A DNA stretch of 64,000 bases from Stutzerimonas stutzeri. GTDB lineage: Bacteria > Pseudomonadota > Gammaproteobacteria > Pseudomonadales > Pseudomonadaceae. A program made the position numbers and the translations under genes. Location: NCBI RefSeq assembly GCF_002909485.1, contig NZ_PPXG01000009.1:146225-210224 (forward strand), written 5' to 3'. The stretch's first letter is position 1, and each line of letters begins with the position of its first letter. A model generated the notes under the pieces. The model had not been told where the DNA came from and did not search any database. It saw only the letters and a program-made list of their open reading frames with translations. Shown here piece after piece: positions 50,378 to 61,007 of this stretch.

Positions 50378-51274
50378 ATGAACTTCAAGCAGGTGGAAGC
50401 CTTCCGAGCCGTGATGCTGTCCGGTTCGATGACCGCTGCGGCCGAGGCGCTGCATACCTCGCAGCCCAATATCAGCCGGCTGATCGCGCAGCTGGAGCGG
50501 CTCAACGGTTTTGCTCTGTTCGAGCGAATCGGCAGCCGCCTGATACCTACCGATGAGGGCGCGGCATTCTTCAACGAGGTGGACAGGGCTTTTATCGGAC
50601 TGCGCAACCTTGAGCACTCGGCACGGCACATACTTCAGCTCGGTACCGGACGGGTGCGCATTGGTGCTGTGCCATCACTTTCCCTGACGCTTTTGCCGCG
50701 TGCCATTCGGCGCTTCCATGAAGGCCATGAGCAGGTCGCAATCTCGCTACACACCAGCGACTCGACAACGGTTGCCCGCTGGGTTGCATCGCAGTTTTGC
50801 GACTTCGGCCTGGTGTCGTTTGTCGGCGAGGAAACCCCGGGGGTGCAGGCACGGCTGATTGGCGATCTGCCTGCAGTGTGCATCTTTCCCAAGGGCCATC
50901 GCCTGGCGGCGCTGGAGCGAGTCGGTGTCGATGACCTGGCGGGCGAGGAGTTCGTTTCACTGGCCCACGACGATGGGACTCGTCGTCGCATCGATCGCCT
51001 GTTCCTGCAGCATGGAGATCGACGCAAGCTGAATCTGGAAGCGCCTTACGCCGCGATCATCTGCGCCATGGTCGGCACCGGGCTCGGCGTTAGTATCGTC
51101 AGCCCCCTGGTGGCCAGGGACTACCTGCATACGGGTATCGAGATACGGCCATTCGCGGCCGATTTCAGGTTTACCAGCTACCTGCTTTATGCCGATCACA
51201 GGCCGCAGAACAACCTGGGGTCACGCTTCGCTACTTTGTTACAGGCGATGTTTGTCGAGGGGATAGAGGCATAG
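50378..51274 (+). CDS. LysR-family regulator divergent from the lyase-transporter operon
   Basis: This 298-residue LysR-type regulator has the N-terminal winged helix (FKQVEAFRAVMLSGSMTAAA with the recognition helix TSQPNISRLIAQLE) and a C-terminal effector domain from about residue 90. The DNA-binding part resembles the OccR/NocR group of opine regulators, which fits an operon handling an amino-acid conjugate. By position it should regulate the operon at 44961-50170, with the imported or intracellular conjugate as coinducer; this is inference. Confidence 0.92.
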   Translation: MNFKQVEAFRAVMLSGSMTAAAEALHTSQPNISRLIAQLERLNGFALFERIGSRLIPTDEGAAFFNEVDRAFIGLRNLEHSARHILQLGTGRVRIGAVPSLSLTLLPRAIRRFHEGHEQVAISLHTSDSTTVARWVASQFCDFGLVSFVGEETPGVQARLIGDLPAVCIFPKGHRLAALERVGVDDLAGEEFVSLAHDDGTRRRIDRLFLQHGDRRKLNLEAPYAAIICAMVGTGLGVSIVSPLVARDYLHTGIEIRPFAADFRFTSYLLYADHRPQNNLGSRFATLLQAMFVEGIEA

Positions 51275-51468
51275 CGAGATGGGTGGGTGGGATTGGGGCA
51301 AGGCTGGGGCTATGGCCGCTGTAGGTGTATTCCGTTAATCTCTCGCGCCATTGAGCCGGGCGACGCTATCAGTCATCGCTGCGGTCCATGCTCGCGACTT
51401 CGCGCAGACGAGGCGCTCAAATCCCGATGCCCTGATGAGCCCATCTTTGTCGTGAAGGAGCAGGCTTC

Positions 51469-52839
51469 ATGCGTTTCACCCGTAGACAGATTCTCACCGG
51501 CCTGGCCGGGCTCGGTGTCGTCGGCCTGGCCGGCAGTGGCGCACGCTACTGGCTCGGCCGTCCGGCCAACGTCACCACTCACGACTATGAACTGATCGCC
51601 GCGCCGCTGGATGTCGAGCTGGTGCCGGGCCATACGACGCCCGCCTGGGCTTATGGCGGGCAGGCGCCCGGGCTTGAGTTGCGCGGGCGACAGGGCGACT
51701 GGCTGCGCGTACGCTTCATCAATAACTTGCCGGAGCCTACCACCATTCATTGGCATGGCATTCGTCTGCCTCTGGAAATGGACGGTGTGCCTTACGTGTC
51801 GCAGTTGCCGGTATTGCCCGGCGAGTTCTTCGACTATCGCTTCCAGCTGCACGATGCCGGCAGCTTCTGGTATCACCCGCACACCAGCAGTGCAGCACAG
51901 CTGGGTCGTGGGCTGGTCGGGCCGCTGATCGTCGAGGAGCGCGAACCGAGCGGTTTCAGGCACGAGCGCACACTCAATCTGAAAAGCTGGCACATCGACA
52001 AGCAGGGCGCATTCACCGAATTCAGCGTGCCTCGAGAGGCCGCTCGAGGTGGCACACCGGGCGTGCTGTCGACGGTGAACGGTATGCATGCTCCCACGCT
52101 AGATCTGCCGGCCGGGCAGGTCGTGCGGCTGCGGCTACTGAATCTCGACAACACCCTGACCTATCGGCTGAACCTGCCAGAGGGTGAGGCTCGCATTTAT
52201 GCGCTCGATGGACATCCAATCGCGCCGCGCCCACTGAGCAAGGAGTACTGGCTCGGCCCTGGCATGCGTATCGATCTGGCGTTGAGGGTGCCGGAGATCG
52301 GCGCCGAGCTGTCCTTGCGCAACGGTCCTCTAAGGCTGGCGACGCTGCGTTCGGTTGCCCATGACGAAACCGCTGGCGACTGGCCGCCGGCGTTGCCGGC
52401 CAACCCCGTGGCGGAGCCGAACCTTCAGCGCGCGGAAACCCTGCGCTTCAATTTCGAGTGGGCAGGGACCTTGTCCACCGATGTCGAGCAAGGCGGCGCC
52501 TATACGTTCTGGCAGATCAACGGCCAGGCCTGGGATATCAATGACAAGACCTGTGCCGATCGCCCGATTGCGACGCTGAAGAAGGGTGCGCATTACATCT
52601 TCGAGTTGCGCAATCTCAGTCAGTACCAGCATCCGATACACCTGCACGGCATGGTCTTCAAGGTGATCTCATCCAATCGCCGCAATATTGACCCCTGGTT
52701 CACTGATACCTACCTGCTGGGCAAGAACGAAACGGCCCGCATTGCGCTGGTCGCCGATAATCCAGGTGTCTGGATGTTCCATTGCCACGTCATCGATCAT
52801 ATGGAAACCGGCCTGATGGCGGCGATCGAGGTGGTATGA
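51469..52839 (+). CDS. Tat-exported multicopper oxidase
   Basis: This 456-residue oxidase has a twin-arginine signal (RR at 5-6, TRRQILTGLAGLG) and three cupredoxin domains. All copper motifs are present: HWHG at 94-97, HPH at 136-138, HPIHLHG from 388 and HCHVIDHMETGL from 438, so type 1, 2 and 3 coppers can bind. There is no Met-rich CueO insert, so cuprous oxidase activity cannot be assumed; laccase-like or other phenol oxidation is possible. AAGGAG precedes the ATG. It is cotranscribed with tadA, 19 bases downstream. Confidence 0.92.
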   Translation: MRFTRRQILTGLAGLGVVGLAGSGARYWLGRPANVTTHDYELIAAPLDVELVPGHTTPAWAYGGQAPGLELRGRQGDWLRVRFINNLPEPTTIHWHGIRLPLEMDGVPYVSQLPVLPGEFFDYRFQLHDAGSFWYHPHTSSAAQLGRGLVGPLIVEEREPSGFRHERTLNLKSWHIDKQGAFTEFSVPREAARGGTPGVLSTVNGMHAPTLDLPAGQVVRLRLLNLDNTLTYRLNLPEGEARIYALDGHPIAPRPLSKEYWLGPGMRIDLALRVPEIGAELSLRNGPLRLATLRSVAHDETAGDWPPALPANPVAEPNLQRAETLRFNFEWAGTLSTDVEQGGAYTFWQINGQAWDINDKTCADRPIATLKKGAHYIFELRNLSQYQHPIHLHGMVFKVISSNRRNIDPWFTDTYLLGKNETARIALVADNPGVWMFHCHVIDHMETGLMAAIEVV

Positions 52840-52858
52840 GACAGGGCAGGGCGCAGTA

Positions 52859-53341
52859 GTGAGAAAGCCACTGATCATCGACCGCAGTCGGGACGAGCAC
52901 TTCATGCGCGAAGCTCTGGTGCTGGCGGCGCAGGGTGCAGCGCTGGGCGAGGTGCCTGTGGGTGCCGTGCTGGTGCAAGACGGCCAGATCATCGGGCGCG
53001 GCTACAACTGTCCCATCTCCCAGCGCGACCCCAGCGCCCATGCGGAGATGGTTGCGGTGCGCGATGCGGCGCAGGCGCTGCAGAACTATCGACTACCCGG
53101 CGTTACGCTCTATGTGACGCTGGAGCCATGCAGCATGTGTGCGGGCTTGATCGTGCATTCGCGTATTCAGCGTGTCGTTTACGGCGCTACCGAGCCAAAG
53201 GCCGGCGTAGTGGCTAGTCGCGGTCGGTTCTTCGAGCAGGACTTTCTCAATCACCGGGTGCTGGTCGAAGGTGGCGTGCTGGCTGAGGAGTGCGGGGCGG
53301 TGCTGAGTGAGTTTTTCCGTCTGCGTCGGCAGAAAGGCTAG
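52859..53341 (+). CDS. tadA: tRNA-specific adenosine deaminase TadA
   Basis: TadA converts A34 to inosine in tRNA-Arg(ACG) and is essential. The 160 residues contain the zinc/catalytic motif HAE at 61-63 and PCSMC with C91 and C94. The GTG start at 52859 gives the family length; an ATG 15 codons later would cut into the first helix. Its stop overlaps the stop of the convergent ABC ATPase gene. Confidence 0.96.
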   Translation: MRKPLIIDRSRDEHFMREALVLAAQGAALGEVPVGAVLVQDGQIIGRGYNCPISQRDPSAHAEMVAVRDAAQALQNYRLPGVTLYVTLEPCSMCAGLIVHSRIQRVVYGATEPKAGVVASRGRFFEQDFLNHRVLVEGGVLAEECGAVLSEFFRLRRQKG

Positions 53342-54435
53342 CGAGCTACGCCGGCTAGCGGCAGGGTTTCATGGGCGGCAATGCTGCCCTGGGCCGGGAA
53401 CACCACCAGATGGTCGGCTGCGATGGCGATACCCACTTCCTGCCCCGTCGGGTAATCGGCGTGACTGGTGAATATCGCCACCAGTTGGTTGCCGGTGGGC
53501 AGCTGCAGCCGGTACAGCGTCGACGCGCCGAGAAAGGTCTTGCCGACGATCAGTGCGCGTAGCGGGCTTTCCGGTTTATAGATGATGTCGTCCGGGCGTA
53601 GCAGCACGTCCACCGAGCTGCCGGCAGGCCAGGTATAGGCTCGATTACCGCGAATCGTGCCGAGCTCAGTCTGCACGGTTTCAGGGTCCAGCAGTTGCCC
53701 GCGAATGAAGTAACCCTGGCCGATAAAGCTCGCAACGAAAGGCGTCAGCGGCTCGTGATAGAGGTTGAACGGCGTGTCCCACTGCTCCAGGCGACCATCC
53801 TTGAACACACCGACCTGATCGCTGACGGCGAAGGCTTCTTCCTGATCGTGAGTGACCAGAATCGCGCTGGTGTTGCGTGCCTTGAGGATCTCGCGCACCT
53901 CATGGCTGAGGCGCCGACGCAGTTCGACGTCGAGGTTGGAGAAGGGCTCGTCTAGGAGCAGCAACGCGGGCTCCGGGGCCAAGGCGCGGGCCAGGGCTAC
54001 ACGTTGCTGTTGACCGCCTGAGAGTTCGTGCGGATAGCGTCTGCCGAGCGCGGACAGGTGCACCAGTTCGAGCATTTCGGAGACGATGCGCGAGCAGTCG
54101 GGCTGCTTGCGGATACCGAAGGCGATGTTCTCCGCCACGGTCAGATGGGGGAACAGCGCGTAGTCCTGAAAGACCATGCCGATACGGCGTTTCTCCGGCG
54201 CCAGGGTGTAGCCTGACTGGGAGATGATCGTATCCGCCAACTGGATCTCGCCCTGGTGCACCGGCTCGAACCCGGCGATGGCTCGCAAGGTAGTGGTCTT
54301 GCCGCAGCCGGACGGACCGAGCAGGCAACCGATATCGCCGCGATTGAGGTGCAGATTGAGGTGCTGAACGATACTCTGCTCGCCGTAGCCGCAGGCCAGA
54401 TCGCGCAATTGCAGCAGCGGCGGATCATTCTTCAT
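53338..54435 (-). CDS. ABC importer ATPase, ferric/polyamine type (FbpC/PotA-like)
   Basis: This 365-residue ATPase has the catalytic domain (Walker [10 protein letters not shown] near 40, signature LSGGQQQR, Walker [14 protein letters not shown]-loop VTHDQEEAF) and a C-terminal TOBE-type regulatory region from about 240. The CGKTT Walker A and F-S-N-L-D after Walker B fit Fe3+, polyamine or thiosulfate-type importers. No permease or binding protein lies next to it, so its partners are elsewhere. It overlaps argF by four bases, an arrangement also seen in P. aeruginosa. Confidence 0.88.
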   Translation of the reverse strand: MKNDPPLLQLRDLACGYGEQSIVQHLNLHLNRGDIGCLLGPSGCGKTTTLRAIAGFEPVHQGEIQLADTIISQSGYTLAPEKRRIGMVFQDYALFPHLTVAENIAFGIRKQPDCSRIVSEMLELVHLSALGRRYPHELSGGQQQRVALARALAPEPALLLLDEPFSNLDVELRRRLSHEVREILKARNTSAILVTHDQEEAFAVSDQVGVFKDGRLEQWDTPFNLYHEPLTPFVASFIGQGYFIRGQLLDPETVQTELGTIRGNRAYTWPAGSSVDVLLRPDDIIYKPESPLRALIVGKTFLGASTLYRLQLPTGNQLVAIFTSHADYPTGQEVGIAIAADHLVVFPAQGSIAAHETLPLAGVAR

Positions 54436-55352
54436 GCGTGGTGATATGCCGGCTCGACGAGAAACTCGAGCAGCGCTTTCTGCACATGCAGGCGATTCTC
54501 CGCCTGATCCCAGGCTACGGACCGGGGGTCATCGAGCAGGTCGTGGCTGATCTCTTCGCCGCGATGGGCCGGCAGACAGTGCATGAACAGCACGTCCTCG
54601 GCGGCGCAATCGAGCAGGGCGCGATCCACCTGGTAGGGGCGGAAGGTGGCGAGGCGCGCGGCAGCTTCGTCTTCCTGGCCCATCGAAGCCCAGACATCGG
54701 TGCTGATCAGGTGAGCGCCTGCTGCCGCTTCGCGCGGATCACGCAGCACCTGCACGCGATCGCCGGCGCGAGCCATCAGCTCGGCGTCGGGCTCGTAGCC
54801 TTCGGGGCAGGCAACCTTGAGCTGGAATTGGAACTGGATGGCGGCTTCTATATAGGTGTTGCACATGTTGTTGCCATCACCGATCCACGCCACCGTCTTG
54901 CCGGCGATGCTGCCGCGGTGTTCATGGAAAGTCTGCATGTCGGCCATCAATTGGCAGGGGTGCAGGTCATCGGACAGGCCGTTGATGACCGGTACGCTCG
55001 AATTTGCGGCGAAATCGGTGAGAGTGGAATGGGCGAAGGTGCGGATCATCACTGCATCGAGCATGCGCGACATGACGATGGCCGAATCGCTGATCGGCTC
55101 GCCACGCCCCAGCTGGGTGTCGCGTGGCGAGAGGAAGATCGCCTGGCCACCGAGCTGAATCATGCCGGCTTCGAACGACAGTCGGGTGCGGGTCGAGGCT
55201 TTCTCGAAAATCATGCCCAGTACACGGTTCTTCAAAGGCTCGAATAGGACGCCGCGCTCGCGCAGATCCTTCAGCTCGATGCCGCGGCGAACCAGGCTGT
55301 TCAGCTCCTGGGGCGTGCAGTCCATCAGTGAGAGAAAATGCCTTGCGCTCAT
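54432..55352 (-). CDS. argF: Anabolic ornithine carbamoyltransferase
   Basis: ArgF makes citrulline from ornithine and carbamoyl phosphate in arginine synthesis. The 306 residues contain STRTR at 53-57, HPCQ at 131-134 and the HCLP motif ([11 protein letters not shown]) near 265. The ATG at 55352 gives the family length; a long upstream in-frame extension has no homology. It is the first gene of a pair with the ABC ATPase, overlapping it by four bases. No perfect ArgR half-sites were seen in the gap to grxD. Confidence 0.97.
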   Translation of the reverse strand: MSARHFLSLMDCTPQELNSLVRRGIELKDLRERGVLFEPLKNRVLGMIFEKASTRTRLSFEAGMIQLGGQAIFLSPRDTQLGRGEPISDSAIVMSRMLDAVMIRTFAHSTLTDFAANSSVPVINGLSDDLHPCQLMADMQTFHEHRGSIAGKTVAWIGDGNNMCNTYIEAAIQFQFQLKVACPEGYEPDAELMARAGDRVQVLRDPREAAAGAHLISTDVWASMGQEDEAAARLATFRPYQVDRALLDCAAEDVLFMHCLPAHRGEEISHDLLDDPRSVAWDQAENRLHVQKALLEFLVEPAYHHA

Positions 55353-55624
55353 ATCAACTACCTTTATTGCCGCAGCGCGCGATCCAATGGTTTTCGGGAG
55401 AAAAGGGGACCGACGACTGGGGGTCGCACGGGGAGCGACGAAACGGAAAGGCGCGATCTTATCCAGAAAGCGAGCGCAGGCGCAAATCCTCGACCCGTGG
55501 CCTTCGGCGGCCTGAATCGCAGCAGTGACGGCCTTTGCATCGCAACAAAGCCGAGTCCCGCGCTCGGCTTTCCCAGGTGAATTCCGGTACAATGCGCGGC
55601 AACCGTGTCTAGCCGAGGTACTCC

Positions 55625-55951
55625 ATGGATATCATCGAAACCATCAAAGAACAGATCGCCAGCAACCCGGTGCTGTTGTACATGAAGGGCTCGCCCAATG
55701 CCCCGCAGTGCGGCTTTTCCGCCCGTGCGACCCAGGCGCTGATGGGTTGTGGCGAGAAGTTCGCTTACGTCGACATCCTGCAGAATCCCGAGATTCGCGC
55801 CAGCCTGCCGACCTACGCCAACTGGCCGACCTTTCCCCAGCTGTGGGTCAGTGGTGAGCTGGTCGGCGGCAGCGATATCATCCTTGAGATGTTCGAGAAG
55901 GGCGAGCTGCAGACCCTTATCAAGTCGGCCGTCGGTAAGACCGAAGCGTAA
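55625..55951 (+). CDS. grxD: Monothiol glutaredoxin GrxD
   Basis: GrxD is a monothiol glutaredoxin that carries [2Fe-2S] clusters with glutathione. The 108 residues have the CGFS active site at 29-32 (PQCGFS), [13 protein letters not shown] and [22 protein letters not shown] precedes the ATG. A perfect terminator follows. A -10-like TACAAT lies at 55588-55593. Confidence 0.98.
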   Translation: MDIIETIKEQIASNPVLLYMKGSPNAPQCGFSARATQALMGCGEKFAYVDILQNPEIRASLPTYANWPTFPQLWVSGELVGGSDIILEMFEKGELQTLIKSAVGKTEA

Positions 55952-55982
55952 GCACCAGCTTCTATCGTAGGTTGCTTCGCTA

Positions 55983-56016
55983 AATGCCCGCATCAAGTGA
56001 TGCGGGCATTTTTTTG
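55983..56016 (+). terminator. grxD terminator
   Basis: A perfect 13-bp stem, AATGCCCGCATCA / TGATGCGGGCATT, with a 2-base loop followed by a T run ends the grxD message. Confidence 0.95.
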
Positions 56017-56148
56017 TGATCGAGATATGAAGTAAAGAAAGCAAAAGCGCTACCGGCGATCTTTACCGCTTTTCGTGGGTCATAGGTCGCGTTGAGGGCG
56101 TCGTCCTCTTTATACGCATCACGCCTTTGAGTGAGAGACCCTGTCCTT

Positions 56149-56511
56149 ATGCGCTATCTGCGAGTATTGCCTTTTCTGATCGTGCTGGCGGTCGTGCTCT
56201 TCAATGGCTTGAAGCCGGAGCCGGTGCCGCAGCTGTTTGATCAGCAGGACAAACTGCATCACTTGCTGGGCTTTGCGGCATTGGTGTTCACCCTGCGCCT
56301 GGGCTTTCCGCGCATACCCTTCACTTGGGGGCTTTGCCTGACCGTCGCCGCGGCGCTGATGATCGAGTTGGCGCAAGGCTTGCTGCCACATCGCACCGCT
56401 TCTCGCTGGGACATGTTGGCCAATGTGCTGGGTGTATTGCTGGGTTGGAGCTGTTCGGTGCTGGCTCAGGGCTGGTGGCGCCAGCGTTTGGGCGAGCCGC
56501 TGGCGGAGTGA
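56149..56511 (+). CDS. VanZ-like membrane protein
   Basis: This 120-residue membrane protein has a VanZ-like pattern: four hydrophobic segments, KLHHLLGFAALVFTLRLGFP and IELAQGLLPHRTASRWDMLANVLGVLLG. Relatives are common in pseudomonads and no role is fixed; teicoplanin resistance is not implied. The ATG at 56149 is preferred; a GTG six codons upstream in frame is possible. Its stop codon directly abuts the first of three 150-base repeats that match the end of tRNA-Asn. Confidence 0.82.
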   Translation: MRYLRVLPFLIVLAVVLFNGLKPEPVPQLFDQQDKLHHLLGFAALVFTLRLGFPRIPFTWGLCLTVAAALMIELAQGLLPHRTASRWDMLANVLGVLLGWSCSVLAQGWWRQRLGEPLAE

Positions 56512-56660
56512 CTCCGCGACCTGGACTCGACTGCACCAGCAGAACCGCTTCAGCGCGGCCCCGAAGGGGGTGAGCGAAGCGAATAACCTGGGACGTCGTC
56601 GCTGGTGAGAGTCCAGCGGCAAAAAAAGCCCCGGTATCTAACCGAGGCTTTCGAATTTGG
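56512..56660. repeat. tRNA-Asn-linked repeat, copy 1
   Basis: First of three head-to-tail units of about 150 bases. It begins with CTCCGCGACCTGGACTCGA, identical to the 3' end of the tRNA-Asn gene (reverse strand), then carries a variable stretch, a conserved CAGCGCGGCCCCGAAGGGG core, and a terminator-like hairpin near its right end. It starts one base after the VanZ-like stop codon. Confidence 0.9.
56621..56651 (-). terminator. Terminator-like hairpin in repeat copy 1
   Basis: On the reverse strand AAAGCCTCGGT pairs with ACCGGGGCTTT over a 5-base loop, with one G-T pair, and is followed by a T run. It matches the hairpins in copies 2 and 3. Confidence 0.8.
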
Positions 56661-56811
56661 CTCCGCGACCTGGATTCGACTGCGTCAGCAGAACGCGCTT
56701 CAGCGCGGCCCCGAAGGGGTGAGCGAAGCGAATAACCTGGGACGCTGTCCCTGGTGAGAGTCCAACGGCAAAAAAAAAGCCCCGGTATCTAACCGAGGCT
56801 TTCGAATTTGG
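56661..56811. repeat. tRNA-Asn-linked repeat, copy 2
   Basis: Second unit, 151 bases. It begins CTCCGCGACCTGGATTCGA, one base different from the tRNA end, and keeps the CCCCGAAGGGG core and the AATAACCTGGGACG stretch of copy 1. It differs from copy 1 mainly near its start and in a short segment before the hairpin. Confidence 0.9.
56770..56802 (-). terminator. Terminator-like hairpin in repeat copy 2
   Basis: The same stem as in copy 1 on the reverse strand (AAAGCCTCGGT / ACCGGGGCTTT), followed by nine T. Functional only if transcription reads past the nearer terminator. Confidence 0.8.
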
Positions 56812-56961
56812 CTCCGCGACCTGGACTCGACTGCGCTAGCAGAACGCGCTTCAGCGCGGCCCCGAAGGGGTGAGCGAAGCGAATAACCTGGGACGTAGTC
56901 CCTGGTGAGAGTCCGGTGGCAATAAAAAAGCCCCGGTATTAACCGAGGCTTTCGAATTTGG
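56812..56961. repeat. tRNA-Asn-linked repeat, copy 3
   Basis: Third unit, 150 bases, directly adjoining the tRNA-Asn gene. It begins CTCCGCGACCTGGACTCGA and ends with the tRNA terminator and the TGG that is the CCA end of the tRNA on the reverse strand. Confidence 0.9.
56924..56952 (-). terminator. tRNA-Asn terminator (repeat copy 3)
   Basis: Reverse-strand stem AAAGCCTCGGT / ACCGGGGCTTT with a T run just past the tRNA 3' end. This is the natural terminator of tRNA-Asn and the likely source of the copies in the other two units. Confidence 0.88.
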
Positions 56962-57034
56962 CTCCGCGACCTGGACTCGAACCAGGGACCCAATGATTAA
57001 CAGTCATTTGCTCTACCGACTGAGCTATCGCGGA
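56959..57034 (-). tRNA. tRNA-Asn (GTT)
   Basis: A 76-base tRNA with encoded CCA. The acceptor arm TCCGCGA pairs with TCGCGGA, the anticodon loop is CTGTTAA (anticodon GTT), and the T arm holds GGTTCGAGTCC. Its 3' end recurs in three repeats downstream. Confidence 0.97.
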
Positions 57035-57046
57035 ACAACGGTGCGT

Positions 57047-57074
57047 ATCCTACTGTTTGCAAAGGAGAAGTCAA
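57047..57074 (-). promoter_or_regulatory. tRNA-Asn promoter
   Basis: On the reverse strand, -35 TTGACT (57069-57074) and -10 TAGGAT (57047-57052) are 16 bases apart, and the tRNA starts 13 bases after the -10 box. Confidence 0.75.
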
Positions 57075-57137
57075 CCCCTTGCCCAGGTTGGCCGGGCCCG
57101 CGTCTGGGGGCTCGAAGGGGGCCCCCGACAGGGCTAA

Positions 57138-58334
57138 TCAGAGCACTTGAACGATGGCGTCGGTAACGTGGCCGATGTTGTTTCGGTTCAGTGCGGCGGC
57201 GCAGATTCGACCGGTGTTGATGGCGTAAACACCGAACTCGATACGCAGCCGCTCGACCTGTTCAGCCGTGAGGCCGGAGTAGGAGAACATGCCGCGCTGG
57301 GCTGCAACGAAACTGAAATCCGTCTTCGCACCTTTGGCCGCCAGTTGCTCGACCATGCTCAGTCGCAGTTCGCGAATGCGACTGCGCATCTCACCGAGCT
57401 CGGCTTCCCACATGGCGCGCAATTCCGGGCTGTTGAGTACCGAGGCGACGATGGTGGCGCCGTGGGTTGGCGGGTTGGAATAGTTGGTGCGGATCACGCG
57501 CTTGACCTGTGACAGCACTCGCGCGGACTCCTCGCGGCTCTGGGTAACCATCGACAGCGCGCCGACGCGCTCGCCGTACAGCGAGAACGACTTGGAGAAC
57601 GAGCTGGAAACGAAGAAGGACATGCCAGATTCGGCGAACAAGCGCACGGCTGCGGCGTCTTCCTCGATGCTGTCGCCAAAGCCTTGATAGGCGATGTCGA
57701 TGAACGGGACGTGATCCTCGGCGCGCAATACGTCGAGAATCTGCTTCCAGTCATCCAGGTTCAGGTCGACCCCGGTCGGGTTGTGGCAACAGGCGTGCAG
57801 CACGACGATGGAGCGGGGCGGCAGGTTCTTGAGATCCTGCAGCAAGCCGGCACGGTCGATACCGTGGTTGGCTGCGTCGTAGTAGCTATAGTTCTGCACT
57901 GGAAAACCGGCCGACTCGAACAATGCCCGATGGTTTTCCCAGCTCGGATTACTGATGGCGACCACGGCGTCCGGCAGCAGGCGCTTGAGGAAGTCTGCGC
58001 CAACCTTGAGTGCGCCGGTTCCGCCGAGCGCCTGGGTAGTTACGACTCGGCCTTCGGCGATCAGTGGGGCACTCTCACCGAACAACAGTTTCTGGACGGC
58101 AGCGTCGTAGGCAGCGATGCCTTCGATGGGCAGGTAGCCGCGCGGCGCGTTTGCGGCGATGCGGGCATGCTCGGCCTTGACCACGGCGCGCAACAGCGGA
58201 ATGCGGCCTTCCTCGTTGTAATAGACACCGACACCGAGGTTGACCTTGTTCGGCCGCGTGTCGGCGTTGAAGGCTTCATTGAGGCCGAGAATAGGATCGC
58301 GCGGCGCCATTTCGACAGCAGAGAACAAACTCAT
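57138..58334 (-). CDS. Aromatic/aspartate aminotransferase
   Basis: This 398-residue enzyme is a class I PLP aminotransferase of the TyrB/AspC type, interconverting aspartate or aromatic amino acids and their 2-oxo acids. Marks are NLGVGVYYNEEGRIPLL, HACCHNPTGVDL, the PLP lysine motif SSSFSKSFSLYGERVGAL and a C-terminal GRICAAALN with the substrate arginine. It is divergent from uvrB, as in P. aeruginosa. AspC and TyrB roles cannot be separated from sequence alone. Confidence 0.95.
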   Translation of the reverse strand: MSLFSAVEMAPRDPILGLNEAFNADTRPNKVNLGVGVYYNEEGRIPLLRAVVKAEHARIAANAPRGYLPIEGIAAYDAAVQKLLFGESAPLIAEGRVVTTQALGGTGALKVGADFLKRLLPDAVVAISNPSWENHRALFESAGFPVQNYSYYDAANHGIDRAGLLQDLKNLPPRSIVVLHACCHNPTGVDLNLDDWKQILDVLRAEDHVPFIDIAYQGFGDSIEEDAAAVRLFAESGMSFFVSSSFSKSFSLYGERVGALSMVTQSREESARVLSQVKRVIRTNYSNPPTHGATIVASVLNSPELRAMWEAELGEMRSRIRELRLSMVEQLAAKGAKTDFSFVAAQRGMFSYSGLTAEQVERLRIEFGVYAINTGRICAAALNRNNIGHVTDAIVQVL

Positions 58335-58627
58335 GGTGAGGGGGCTCGAAAGAGTAGGGTGACTGATTTCACCACCCTCGCGTCGGCGCGCAGGGTGATG
58401 CGCAAACGGGGCGGTAGTATAGCGGCCATGCCTGCCGCCTGCGATATGCTACCGAGGTTTTCTGAGTGCTTTCGGCGCGTTTTTTGAGCAGAAGATGGGC
58501 GGTTGCGCAGCTTTTTCGCGGGTGCCGTCGATGGCCGATTTTCAACAGCTGGCCGCTGTCGTCGGTGCCGTTGTGCGGTCCTCGTCAATCCGGCTTCATG
58601 CTCGCGCACGTTTACTAGAGAGGCGAA

Positions 58628-60643
<2,016 letters not shown>

Positions 60644-60703
60644 GGCGTTCGTAGCGGGCACTCGATGCACGACGCCCCGCTGGAGCCTGCAGGTCTAGGG
60701 TGG

Positions 60704-60860
60704 GCGCTTCTGGCAGGCCTGCGGCCTGCATCGCCGCGGGGCGCGCCTCCTACAGGTAAGGTCTGCTGGTTGCTTTTGTGGAAGGTCCCCGCTGAGGTGC
60801 TTTGCGCTTCTGGCAGGCCAGCGACCTGCATCGCTGCCAGGGCGCACCTTTTCCAGGGTG
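60704..60860. repeat. Diverged direct repeat pair, 100-base period
   Basis: GCGCTTCTGGCAGGCC starts at 60704 and again at 60804, exactly 100 bases apart, each followed by a related stretch (GCGGCCTGCATCGCCG versus AGCGACCTGCATCGCTG). The copies lie in the 364-base gap between uvrB and gltX, which shows no gene. They resemble REP-type extragenic repeats of pseudomonads. Confidence 0.7.
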
Positions 60861-61007
60861 GATGGTGTGTGCTGTTTTGCGGGACGCCTGCCTCGGGGCT
60901 AGGCTAAAGCCGAATTTCCGCCTGGTGTTCGGGTGGAGCCCGTCATCGCCTGCCTGCTAACATTCGTCCCTTCGATTTCATATGTCCTTTTCCGTCCGAG
61001 AGCATCC

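Noticed and set aside
56700..56993. Protein-coding frame in the tRNA-Asn repeats
   Set aside because: It reads across repeat units, terminator hairpins and the tRNA 3' end; the repeated peptide reflects the DNA repeat, not selection for protein.
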